Assembly (NCBI GenBank): GCA_019116185.1
Contig: DXCD01000022.1
Coordinates: 1 to 12,591 of the forward strand
DNA length: 12,591 nucleotides
Direction of reading: 5' to 3'
Source: Candidatus Mediterraneibacter stercorigallinarum
GTDB lineage: Bacteria > Bacillota > Clostridia > Lachnospirales > Lachnospiraceae
A program made the position numbers and the translations under genes. The notes beneath the pieces are model-generated. The model searched no databases. It was not told the origin of the DNA and worked only from the letters and a program-made list of their open reading frames with translations. Shown piece after piece: positions 6,747 to 12,591 of the stretch. Position 1 is the stretch's first letter. Each line of letters opens with the position of its first letter.

Positions 6747-7467
6747 AACACGCGCGTCTCTGATCAAGTCAGGAGAGCGCCTGGATGATCTTCAGCTGAA
6801 CGGGCTGGAGCTGATCCAGGATCCGAATAAATTCTGCTTTGGCGTGGATGCTGTCTTTCTCTCGGATTTTGTCAGGGTAAAGCCTGGGGAGACGGTGCTG
6901 GATATGGGGACAGGCAACGGAATTATCCCGGTCCTTCTGTCGGCAAAGACGCAGGGAAAGAAATTCACCGGTCTTGAGATCCAGCCGGATACTGCGGAGA
7001 TGGCGCGCCGGAGCGTGCGCCTCAATCATCTGGAGGAACGGATAGAGATCGTAACAGGAGATATCAAAGAGGCGGCAGAGATATTTAAGCCGGCCTTTTT
7101 TGATGTAATTACAACAAATCCGCCTTACATGCCCGCGGAGCACGGACTGCGGAATCCGGACAGCGCCAGGGCGATCGCGCGGCATGAGGTGATGTGCTCC
7201 CTGGATGATATTTTAAGAGAAAGCATGCGGCTTCTGCAGGATAAGGGACGGTTCTATATGATCCACCGTCCTTTCCGGCTGACAGAGATTATGATCAAGA
7301 TGAACCAATATAAGATCGAACCTAAAAGAATACAGTTTATCTACCCGTATATTGATAAAGAGCCGGCCATGGTGCTGATAGAGGGCGTGCGGGGGGCCAG
7401 GTCCAGGGTGACGGTAGAACCTCCCATTATTATCTATGACAGACCGGCTGAAGGATATAGACAATAA
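6736..7467 (+). CDS. yabB: tRNA1(Val) A37 N6-methyltransferase-like protein (YabB/TrmN6 family)
   Basis: A 243-residue class I SAM-dependent methyltransferase. The glycine-rich SAM loop is DMGTGNG (56-62) and the catalytic N6-adenine motif is NPPY (128-131), as in the E. coli YfiC/TrmN6 family, which methylates A37 of tRNA1(Val). The N-terminal RLDDLQLNGLELIQDPNKFCFGVDAVFL (15-42) is the family opening. The start overlaps the end of ricT by 11 nt, and GGAG lies 12 bases upstream. In B. subtilis yabA lies between yaaT and yabB; here it is absent. The gene after it, rsmI, is also an RNA methyltransferase. The family is secure; the exact tRNA target is inferred. Confidence 0.9.
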   Translation: MTSETRASLIKSGERLDDLQLNGLELIQDPNKFCFGVDAVFLSDFVRVKPGETVLDMGTGNGIIPVLLSAKTQGKKFTGLEIQPDTAEMARRSVRLNHLEERIEIVTGDIKEAAEIFKPAFFDVITTNPPYMPAEHGLRNPDSARAIARHEVMCSLDDILRESMRLLQDKGRFYMIHRPFRLTEIMIKMNQYKIEPKRIQFIYPYIDKEPAMVLIEGVRGARSRVTVEPPIIIYDRPAEGYRQ

Positions 7468-7494
7468 CGGCAGGTCAGGAAGGAGGCGCTGAGT

Positions 7495-8352
7495 ATGGCG
7501 GGGACGTTATATCTGTGCGCGACGCCGATCGGAAATCTGGAGGACATGACGTTCCGGGCAGTGCGCATTCTGCGGGAAGCGGATCTGATCGCCGCGGAGG
7601 ATACACGCAACAGTGTGAAGCTGTTGAATCATTTTGAGATCCAGACTCCTATGACGAGCTATCATGAATATAACAAATACGACAAGGGAAGGAAGCTGGT
7701 GGAGAAGCTCCTTGAGGGGAAAAATATCGCGCTGATCACGGACGCGGGAACTCCGGGAATATCCGATCCCGGGGAAGAGCTGGTCCGTATGTGCCACGAG
7801 GCAGGGATCACGGTGACAGCGGTTCCGGGGGCAGCGGCCTGCATCACGGCGCTCACAATATCCGGGCTGCCTACAAGAAGGTTTGCATTTGAGGCATTCC
7901 TTCCGGCGGATAAAAAAGAGCGGGAGGCAGTGCTGGAGACCTTGGAAAAAGAACAGCGGACCATCGTGCTGTACGAGGCTCCCCATCGGCTGGTAAAGAC
8001 GCTGAAGCTTCTCGCCGGGCGCCTGGGAGAGAGGCAGGTGAGCGTATGCCGGGAACTGACCAAGCGTCATGAGACGGTGTATCGCGCATTGCTTCCCGAG
8101 GCGGCGGCATATTATGAGAAAAATGCTCCGAAAGGGGAGTGTGTTGTCGTGATCCAGGGGCTCAGCAGGGAGGAAATCGAAAGGGAAGAGAAAGCGAAGT
8201 GGGCGGATATGAGTATTGAAGAACATATGGAGCTTTATCTTTCACAAGGGCTGGACAAGAAAGAGGCCATGAAGAGGACGGCAAAGGACCGCGGGGTGCA
8301 GAAACGGGAAATCTATAATTACCTGAATGGCGGCAGATCAGCCGCGGATTGA
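7495..8352 (+). CDS. rsmI: 16S rRNA (cytidine-1402-2'-O)-methyltransferase
   Basis: A 285-residue tetrapyrrole-methylase-fold enzyme that 2'-O-methylates C1402 in the decoding centre of 16S rRNA with SAM. Diagnostic motifs are LYLCATPIGNLEDMTFRA (5-22), AEDTRNS (34-40), the SAM-site loop ALITDAGTPGISDPGE (79-94) and VPGAAA (110-115). The C-terminal part (from about 245) is the usual charged helical extension. A strong AGGAGG (7481-7486) precedes the ATG by 8 bases. It follows yabB by 27 nt, as in the Firmicute yabB-yazA-rsmI order but without a GIY-YIG gene (yazA). The cluster ends with the bidirectional terminator at 8395. Annotation is very secure. Confidence 0.96.
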   Translation: MAGTLYLCATPIGNLEDMTFRAVRILREADLIAAEDTRNSVKLLNHFEIQTPMTSYHEYNKYDKGRKLVEKLLEGKNIALITDAGTPGISDPGEELVRMCHEAGITVTAVPGAAACITALTISGLPTRRFAFEAFLPADKKEREAVLETLEKEQRTIVLYEAPHRLVKTLKLLAGRLGERQVSVCRELTKRHETVYRALLPEAAAYYEKNAPKGECVVVIQGLSREEIEREEKAKWADMSIEEHMELYLSQGLDKKEAMKRTAKDRGVQKREIYNYLNGGRSAAD

Positions 8353-8394
8353 GTCCGGCGGCAGATCGAAAGATATGCATAGCAGAATAGAAAA

Positions 8395-8430
8395 ACAGAC
8401 ATCAGAGGCTATCTGATGTCTGTTATTTTT
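8395..8430. terminator. Strong bidirectional terminator between rsmI and the ABC ATPase gene
   Basis: A perfect 12-bp stem (8395-8406 with 8412-8423) closes a 5-base loop (GGCTA). On the plus strand TATTTTT follows; on the minus strand the A-run at 8391-8395 gives a T-tract. It ends rsmI rightward and the ABC ATPase gene leftward. The ABC gene's stop codon (TAG, 8409-8411) lies in the loop, and its last codons form one arm of the stem. Confidence 0.9.
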
Positions 8431-9062
8431 CCGTCTTTCATAAGCACGGTCTTTTTCTTAAGCCCGGTGGCTTCTTCCTGCTTGTTCGTCACATAGAGGA
8501 CCGTGATCCCCAGCTCTTCATTGATCTCGAGAATATCGCCGAGCATTTCCATACGGCGCTCTTCGTCCTGGCGGGCGAAATCCTCGTCTACCAGAAGAAC
8601 CTTGGGGCGGAATACAATGGCGCGGCTGAGAGCGACTCTCTGCCTGTCCGCGGCTGAGAGTGATCGGAGCTTTTTATCCAGGATATCCGTGATTCCGAAA
8701 AATCTTGCGGCTTCTTTTACCCGGCTGTCAATCACTGTGCGCGGGAGGTTGCGAAGACGCAGTCCCAGGGCGATATTATCATATGCATTGAAATGTCTGT
8801 ACAATGTATAATTCTGGAACGCCATTGCCAGATGCCGGTCGCGCGGCAGCACGTCGTTCAGGAGCTCTTTGCCGAGATAGATCTTACCGGATGTAATGTC
8901 CTCTAGACCGCCGATCATGCGGAGGATCGTGGACTTGCCGCAGCCGCTCGGACCATGAAACACAACGAACTCGCCGTCCTCTATATGAAGATTTACATCA
9001 TCTACGGAGACAAAACCATTGGGATAGGTCTTTGTCAAGTGTTCTAATGTCACGCTCGCCAT
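8409..9062 (-). CDS. Short ABC-type ATP-binding protein with degenerate signature motifs (MalK/MsmX-like)
   Basis: A 217-residue nucleotide-binding domain closest in appearance to the MalK/UgpC/MsmX sugar-importer ATPases (MASVTLEHLTKTYPNG start). Walker A is intact (G37-PSGCGKST), the Q-loop glutamine is Q83, and Walker B keeps D159-E160. Several hallmark positions deviate: the LSGGQ signature reads LSAAD (135-139), the residue after the catalytic Glu is Asp161 instead of Pro, the D-loop reads ARQD, and the switch histidine is Asn193 (VTNKQ). It ends right after the NBD, lacking the roughly 150-residue TOBE/regulatory domain of MalK-type proteins. The ribosome binding site is a strong GGAGGTG (9068-9074). 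No permease or binding-protein gene is adjacent; spmB lies upstream on the same strand. It may be a divergent shared ATPase or a regulatory pseudo-ATPase. Confidence 0.82.
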   Translation of the reverse strand: MASVTLEHLTKTYPNGFVSVDDVNLHIEDGEFVVFHGPSGCGKSTILRMIGGLEDITSGKIYLGKELLNDVLPRDRHLAMAFQNYTLYRHFNAYDNIALGLRLRNLPRTVIDSRVKEAARFFGITDILDKKLRSLSAADRQRVALSRAIVFRPKVLLVDEDFARQDEERRMEMLGDILEINEELGITVLYVTNKQEEATGLKKKTVLMKDGKITDIR

Positions 9063-9086
9063 AAAAACACCTCCATATATTGATTT

Positions 9087-9116
9087 AAAGGAGTCAATGC
9101 CGCTGACTCCTTTTAT
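9087..9116. terminator. Hairpin between spmB and the ABC ATPase gene
   Basis: AAAGGAGTCA (9087-9096) and TGACTCCTTT (9104-9113) form a perfect 10-bp stem with a 7-base loop. It begins 7 bases after the spmB stop on the minus strand. Read leftward, the trailing run is only TTT then AAAT, a weak T-tract, so it may act as a partial terminator, letting some spmB transcripts continue into the ATPase gene. I see no convincing separate promoter for the ATPase gene in this 57-base gap. Confidence 0.55.
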
Positions 9117-9119
9117 ATT

Positions 9120-9653
9120 TTAGCATAAATACATTGCCCCGGCAAGGAAGACGCTTGCAGCAAGTCCGCCCAGGGTGGCAAGGAGCGCTCCGGCGAGTGT
9201 GTAGCGGGAATGCTTCACTTTTGCTGTCATGAAGTAGACGCTCATGGTGTAGAAAATGGTCTCTGTGCAGCACATGGAAATGGATGCGATGAGCCCCAGC
9301 CGGGAGTCTGTGCCGAATTCCTTGAAGATATCAAGAAGAAGCCCTGTTGCAGCGGAGGAAGAGAACATTTTTACAATCGTGAGCGGCACCAGTTCCCCGG
9401 GAAATCCTATATAGGCGGAAAACTGTCCGATGATCGATGAAAGAAAATCAAGAAATCCGGAGGCGCGCAGAATGCCCACGGCCGCCATAAGCCCGATGAG
9501 CGTGGGCATGATGCGGATTACCGTCAGAAAACCGCTTTTGGCGCCTTTGATAAAAGTTTCGTATACATTCACCTTTGCCAGAAGACCATAGGTGACAATG
9601 CTGAGCACAATAAAAGGAACGATAAAATTGGAGATATAAAGCAGGATCTGCAA
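9120..9653 (-). CDS. spmB: Spore maturation protein B, nucleoside-recognition (gate) domain membrane protein
   Basis: A 177-residue integral membrane protein when started at TTG 9653, essentially the length of B. subtilis SpmB (178). SpmB with SpmA is needed for spore core dehydration and heat resistance, and acts in the mother-cell/forespore membranes. It carries multiple hydrophobic segments and the family landmarks VYETFIKGAKSGF, PTLIGLMAAVGILRASGFLDFL and CTETIFYTMSVYF (the last matches the T/D-TFYVLTVYF region of SpmB). The TTG is preceded by GGAGG (9659-9663) 5 bases upstream, whereas extending to an ATG at 9761 adds an unlikely 36-residue tail and overlaps promoter-like sequence. It is separated from spmA, which lies 2 kb away on the other strand. 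Family call secure; start well supported. Confidence 0.92.
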   Translation of the reverse strand: MQILLYISNFIVPFIVLSIVTYGLLAKVNVYETFIKGAKSGFLTVIRIMPTLIGLMAAVGILRASGFLDFLSSIIGQFSAYIGFPGELVPLTIVKMFSSSAATGLLLDIFKEFGTDSRLGLIASISMCCTETIFYTMSVYFMTAKVKHSRYTLAGALLATLGGLAASVFLAGAMYLC

Positions 9654-9658
9654 AAGGC

Positions 9659-9663
9659 CCTCC
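9659..9663 (-). promoter_or_regulatory. Ribosome binding site that supports the TTG start of spmB
   Basis: On the minus strand GGAGG lies 5 bases before TTG 9653. No ATG or GTG near the conserved N-terminus has a comparable site. Confidence 0.75.
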
Positions 9664-9687
9664 GGAGAAATCTTGTAACTTATATGG

Positions 9688-9716
9688 AGTATATGCAGGA
9701 GTGGGAAAAAATATAA
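9688..9716 (-). promoter_or_regulatory. Sigma-E-like sporulation promoter of spmB
   Basis: On the minus strand TTATATT (9710-9716) and CATATACT (9688-9695) are separated by exactly 14 bases. This agrees with the B. subtilis sigma-E pattern (a kmATATT-type -35, 14-15 bases, CATACAnT-type -10): one mismatch in each box. The -10 is 24 bases from the spmB ribosome binding site. In B. subtilis the dacB-spmA-spmB operon is sigma-E controlled, so the fit to the gene is good. Confidence 0.6.
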
Positions 9717-9832
9717 ATTCAGTTCCGCCGGGCAGAGTGAGAATTCTAAATGCGAATGCATGCTCGCGTCGGATTTCAGCTGAAAAGTGGTGTGAGGAGG
9801 CGTGGAATATCACAGCGGGACGGTTCATAGGA

Positions 9833-9838
9833 TACAAT
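9833..9838 (+). promoter_or_regulatory. Candidate -10 element for the DUF885 gene
   Basis: TACAAT lies 12 bases before the AGGAG ribosome binding site (9850-9854) of the DUF885 gene. No good TTGACA-like hexamer lies at 16-18 bases. The longer GATACAAT (9831-9838) is one base off a sigma-E -10, and GAATATC (9805-9811) resembles a sigma-E -35, but the 19-base spacing between them is too long. The promoter class is therefore undecided. Confidence 0.3.
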
Positions 9839-9859
9839 AAAGATATCTCAGGAGCGTTT

Positions 9860-11635
9860 ATGCCGTCTTTTGTGTCTCGCTACATAAAATCCATTCAATC
9901 TTACAGAACCCATAGAATCTGCAGCATTGCAGCGCTGAGCATTGCAGCCGGGCTGCTGGCCGCCGGCTGTGCGGTGGAGACCGGTACAGACGAAAATGCA
10001 AGATTTGAGCAATATACGAGGGAATTGTTCTGCCGGGAAACCGCATCAAATACAGTGAGCCTTCACTATACGCTGAAAGAACCGGAAAAATACGGGATTA
10101 CAGAGACTCCGGTGACATTCGGGAGTTTTGATATTGATGCGGAGGCTGTGAAAGCGTCATCTGAAAATATGCAGCAGGCCCTCCGGGGATTTAATTATGA
10201 CGGCCTTGACACGCAGAATAAGCTTACTTATGATATCCTGAATTATCAGCTCAAAATGATGGAGAAAAGCGCGGACTATATGGTGTATGAGGAACCTCTC
10301 GGGCTGGTCAGCGGAGTGCAGACCCAGCTCCCGGTAGTTTTGTCAGAATACCAGTTCTATGACCGGCAGGATGTTGAGGACTATCTTGCGCTTCTTGAAA
10401 CGACAGGAGATTATTTTGACAGCCTGATCCGGTTTGAAAATAAAAAGGCCCGGGAAGGGCTGTTTATGGCAGATTATGCGGCAGATACTGTGATCGACCA
10501 GTGCCGTGCCTTCCTTGATATGGGAGACGGGAACTACCTTTATTCTACATTTGTGGACCGTATAGAGAAAATTAATGAGTTGACTGATAAAGAAAAAAGT
10601 GACTATATACAAGAAAATGCTCTTGCGGTCCGAGATTGTATTTTCCCGGCATATGAAAAGCTCGTCTCTGCTGTGGAAGACCTGAAAGGCAGCGGAAAAA
10701 ATGAAAAAGGGCTTGCATATCTGCCGGAGGGAAAAGAATATTACGAACTGCTGGCAGAACAGTCTTCCGGATCAGACCGGTCTGTGGAAGAGATGGAAGA
10801 CCTGGCCAGGAGACAGATCACGGATGACATTGAAGCAATGGAACAGGTGCTGGGGATCACTGCCGGAGAGGCGGAGGAAGCCGCAGCGTCCATAGGGCAG
10901 GATGACGCCGAACTGATCCTGGCCCACCTGAAACAGGGCATCCGGAACGCATTTCCCGAGCCGCCGGAGACGGCGCTGGAAGTCAAATATGTGCCGGAAG
11001 AGATGGAAGAGCACTTGAGCCCCGCGTTTTATATGATTCCCGCGATTGATAATACTCACGAAAATGTAATTTATATCAATCAGGCGCACATGGGGAATGA
11101 TTTGACGCTTTTTACGACACTGGCGCATGAAGGTTATCCCGGGCACCTTTATCAGACGGTTTATTATGAGAGTACAGATCCGGATCCCATACGGAATGTG
11201 CTGGATTTCGGGGGATACGTGGAGGGGTGGGCGACTTATGCCGAGATGGGCAGTTATTACCTCGCTCCTTTGTCAAAGGAACAGGCTGTGATCCTGCAGA
11301 AGAACAGTTCCGTTATCCTGGCGCTGTATGCCCTTGCTGATATGGGGATCCATTACGAGGGCTGGGACCGGATGGATACAGTCGCTTTTTTTGCGAATTA
11401 CGGGATCACGGACGCGGAGACTGTGGAAGAGATTTACGAGCTCATCATAGGATCGCCGGCAAATTATCTGAAATATTATATCGGTTATGTGGAGTTCCTG
11501 GAATTGAAGAAGGAATGGATGAATGAGAAAGGAAATGATTTTTCCCAGAAAGAGTTCCATGAAGCAGTGCTTGATGTGGGGCCGGCGCCATTTGAGATTG
11601 TGGAAGAATATATGTGGAAGATGGACGCGGAATGA
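9860..11635 (+). CDS. DUF885-family lipoprotein metallopeptidase
   Basis: A 591-residue predicted lipoprotein from ATG 9860 (AGGAG 5 bases upstream). The N-terminus has basic residues, then a hydrophobic run ending LLAAGC, giving lipid-modified Cys37 and attachment to the outer face of the membrane. The mature part is the DUF885 family fold: a long helical region, then HEGYPGHLYQ (His423, Glu424, His429) and VEGWATYAE (about 455-462), which together supply the probable zinc ligands and catalytic Glu of this gluzincin-like group. Upstream in-frame codons back to 9701 run through the spmB promoter region and lack a ribosome binding site before them, so that longer start is unlikely. spmA follows 32 nt after the stop with no terminator, suggesting co-transcription. 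A peptidase role is inferred from motifs; the substrate is unknown. Confidence 0.87.
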   Translation: MPSFVSRYIKSIQSYRTHRICSIAALSIAAGLLAAGCAVETGTDENARFEQYTRELFCRETASNTVSLHYTLKEPEKYGITETPVTFGSFDIDAEAVKASSENMQQALRGFNYDGLDTQNKLTYDILNYQLKMMEKSADYMVYEEPLGLVSGVQTQLPVVLSEYQFYDRQDVEDYLALLETTGDYFDSLIRFENKKAREGLFMADYAADTVIDQCRAFLDMGDGNYLYSTFVDRIEKINELTDKEKSDYIQENALAVRDCIFPAYEKLVSAVEDLKGSGKNEKGLAYLPEGKEYYELLAEQSSGSDRSVEEMEDLARRQITDDIEAMEQVLGITAGEAEEAAASIGQDDAELILAHLKQGIRNAFPEPPETALEVKYVPEEMEEHLSPAFYMIPAIDNTHENVIYINQAHMGNDLTLFTTLAHEGYPGHLYQTVYYESTDPDPIRNVLDFGGYVEGWATYAEMGSYYLAPLSKEQAVILQKNSSVILALYALADMGIHYEGWDRMDTVAFFANYGITDAETVEEIYELIIGSPANYLKYYIGYVEFLELKKEWMNEKGNDFSQKEFHEAVLDVGPAPFEIVEEYMWKMDAE

Positions 11636-11654
11636 GAAAGGAACAGGTATAACG

Positions 11655-11660
11655 GGGAGG
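11655..11660 (+). promoter_or_regulatory. Ribosome binding site that supports the TTG start of spmA
   Basis: GGGAGG lies 7 bases before TTG 11668, and the frame then opens with the conserved SpmA N-terminus. Confidence 0.75.
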
Positions 11661-11667
11661 GAGAAGT

Positions 11668-12285
11668 TTGCTGAATTATCTGTGGGCAGGGATGATCCTT
11701 GTGGGTGTCGTGTTCGGGGCGTTTAACGGGAAGATGCAGGATATTACAAACGCCGCGCTGGACTCGTCGAAGGAGGCGGTGACACTGTGCATCACTATGA
11801 TCGGTGTGATGGCATTCTGGACCGGGATCATGGAGATCGCGTCAAAGGCGGGGATTATACAGATGGCGTCGAGAAAAATGCGCCCTCTGATCCGTTTCCT
11901 CTTCCCAGGCATACCGGAAGGGCACAAGGCGGGAGAACATATTACGACGAACTTTATTGCCAATTTCCTCGGGCTTGGCTGGGCGGCGACCCCGGCAGGA
12001 CTGAAAGCCATGGAGGAGCTGGGGAAGCTGGAGGATGACAGGCGTTTAGGCAAGGCGCCCGGAATCGCGCGGAAGAAAGGAGTGGCGAGCAACGAGATGT
12101 GTACATTCCTGATTATCAACATCTCGTCGCTCCAGCTCATCCCCATGAATGTGATTGCCTACCGGAGCCAGTACGGGAGCCCGAACCCGGCGGCGATCGT
12201 GGGCGCGGGGATCGTGGCAACGGCAGTCAGTACGGGGGCTGCGATTGTGTTTTGCAGGCTGATGGATCGAAGGCGAAGGGGCTAA
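11668..12285 (+). CDS. spmA: Spore maturation protein A, nucleoside-recognition (gate) domain membrane protein
   Basis: A 205-residue integral membrane protein, close to B. subtilis SpmA (196). It works with SpmB in dehydration of the spore core. Family landmarks include the opening MLNYLWAGMILVGVVFGAFNGK, the segment ITMIGVMAFWTGIMEIA (42-58), the HITTNFIANFLGLGWAATPAGLKAMEELG stretch (91-119) and the NEMCTFLIINISSLQLIP region (around 149-166). The start is TTG with GGGAGG 7 bases upstream, mirroring the TTG start of spmB. It follows the DUF885 gene by 32 nt and is probably expressed with it; dacB, its usual upstream neighbour, is absent. Its partner spmB is on the opposite strand 2 kb to the left. 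The call is secure. Confidence 0.93.
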   Translation: MLNYLWAGMILVGVVFGAFNGKMQDITNAALDSSKEAVTLCITMIGVMAFWTGIMEIASKAGIIQMASRKMRPLIRFLFPGIPEGHKAGEHITTNFIANFLGLGWAATPAGLKAMEELGKLEDDRRLGKAPGIARKKGVASNEMCTFLIINISSLQLIPMNVIAYRSQYGSPNPAAIVGAGIVATAVSTGAAIVFCRLMDRRRRG

Positions 12286-12324
12286 GATCTCCGCTTTTTC
12301 AGTAAATGACGAAAGACTTTTGTG

Positions 12325-12346
12325 AAATTTCCCGGGGAAAGTTTTT
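12325..12346 (+). terminator. Probable terminator after spmA
   Basis: TTTCC (12328-12332) pairs with GGAAA (12336-12340) around a CGG loop, with A/T pairs able to extend the stem across a bulged G, and TTTTT follows (12342-12346). An alternative longer pairing, ACTTT (12316-12320) with AAAGT (12338-12342), is possible. The stem is short, so strength is uncertain. Confidence 0.45.
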
Positions 12347-12383
12347 GGAAATTAAATAATTACAGAAAAGTTGGAAATAATAG

Positions 12384-12412
12384 TTGAAACACTGCGAAAT
12401 TGAATATATAAT
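12384..12412 (+). promoter_or_regulatory. Near-consensus sigma-A promoter of the terminal ATPase gene
   Basis: TTGAAA (12384-12389, 5/6) and TATAAT (12407-12412, 6/6) are separated by the optimal 17 bases. This is the best vegetative promoter in the window. The start codon lies 44 bases after the -10, and the surrounding 150 bases are strongly AT-rich. Confidence 0.85.
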
Positions 12413-12456
12413 AAAAAATAAAAACGCAAAACACGATGATAAAAATGGAGGTCATT

Positions 12457-12591
12457 ATGAAAATATTAAAAATATCAATTGACGGGCTGCCACATTTTCA
12501 GAACGATTTGGATATAGATTTCGTTGCACAACAGAGAGTAGATGATGATGATAAAGAGCAGTTGTCTAATGTTTTTTCTAATATATATACG
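12457..12591 (+). CDS. N-terminus of a putative AAA/OLD-type ATPase (3' end cut)
   Basis: Only 45 codons are present before the window ends. ATG 12457 is preceded by GGAGGT (12447-12452) 4 bases upstream. The protein opens MKILKISIDGLPHFQNDLDI and continues with DFVAQQRVDDDDKEQL and SNVFSNIYT. This pattern, a first strand followed by 'LPxFxxDLxIDF', 'QRV', 'DKEQL' and 'NIYT', resembles as I recall it the start of the SMC/OLD-like AAA ATPases (COG1106-type) in which the P-loop follows soon after, outside this window. Such genes are often parts of defence or toxin-antitoxin loci, but nothing visible proves that here. AT-rich codon use differs from the neighbouring housekeeping genes, which fits horizontal acquisition. 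Gene reality is certain enough; family moderately so. Confidence 0.65.
   Translation, partial: MKILKISIDGLPHFQNDLDIDFVAQQRVDDDDKEQLSNVFSNIYT

Noticed and set aside
7507..8226. Minus-strand open frame (239 codons) inside rsmI
   Set aside because: rsmI is unmistakable on the plus strand; the antisense frame has no start signal or motif.
9081..9100. Promoter for the ABC ATPase gene using TTGACT on the minus strand
   Set aside because: The hexamer is the inner arm of a hairpin, and 16-18 bases downstream there is only the ribosome binding site, no -10.
9654..9761. Upstream ATG start for spmB at 9761
   Set aside because: It adds 36 residues with no counterpart in SpmB and crosses the sigma-E-like promoter; TTG 9653 has an ideal GGAGG and gives the usual length.
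9805..9838. Sigma-E promoter for the DUF885 gene (GAATATC and GATACAAT)
   Set aside because: Each box is a good match, but the spacer is 19 bases instead of 14-15, so I list only the -10-like element with low confidence.
9701..9859. N-terminal extension of the DUF885 gene by 53 codons
   Set aside because: It would run through the spmB promoter region, lacks a convincing ribosome binding site, and would place the lipoprotein signal peptide 53 residues inside the protein; ATG 9860 has AGGAG in place.
1..12591. CRISPR array, tRNA, rRNA or insertion sequence
   Set aside because: I found no regularly spaced direct repeats, no cloverleaf-like segment and no transposase-like frame on either strand.

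Overview
The window looks like the chromosome of a spore-forming, low-to-mid GC Firmicute, most likely a Clostridia member of the Lachnospiraceae type. The evidence is the gene content: a yaaO–nucleotide kinase–holB–yaaT–yabB–rsmI cluster (the Firmicute order known from Bacillus subtilis), spore maturation genes spmA and spmB, AGGAGG-type ribosome binding sites and sigma-A style promoters. I see no tRNA, rRNA, CRISPR, insertion sequence or clear prophage.

Layout. 1-1076: mtnA (methionine salvage), missing only its first base, closed by an intrinsic terminator. 1258-2286: an exported or membrane-anchored serine hydrolase of the class A beta-lactamase fold with its own promoter. 2287-2561: a gene-free stretch with a minus-strand-facing terminator, a possible 10-codon peptide and a promoter whose spacer is a TG repeat. 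2562-8352: the housekeeping cluster on the plus strand: a PLP-dependent Orn/Lys/Arg decarboxylase-family protein, a guanylate-kinase-like protein overlapping it by 8 nt, then (after a 142-nt promoter and palindrome region) holB, ricT/yaaT, yabB and rsmI, tightly packed. A strong bidirectional terminator separates these from two minus-strand genes, a short ABC ATPase with degenerate motifs (8409-9062) and spmB (9120-9653, TTG start). Divergently from spmB run a DUF885 lipoprotein metallopeptidase (9860-11635) and spmA (11668-12285, TTG start). The last 300 bases are AT-rich and carry a near-consensus promoter driving the start of a gene (12457-end) resembling AAA/OLD-type ATPases.

How the genes work together. 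holB (clamp loader delta-prime), RicT (RNase Y-modulating complex), YabB (tRNA methylation) and RsmI (16S rRNA C1402 methylation) form an information-processing operon. SpmA and SpmB are partner membrane proteins needed for spore core dehydration; in B. subtilis they sit together in the sigma-E-driven dacB-spmA-spmB operon. Here they are split onto opposite strands with a peptidase gene between them, and spmB has its own sequence that fits a sigma-E promoter well.

Most of the window is ordinary. The parts most worth a second look are the split spmA/spmB locus with its sigma-E-like promoter, the degenerate ABC ATPase, the TG-repeat promoter spacer, the palindrome before holB, and the truncated ATPase at the right edge. 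All functional calls come from reading motifs and recalled family features; no database search was run.
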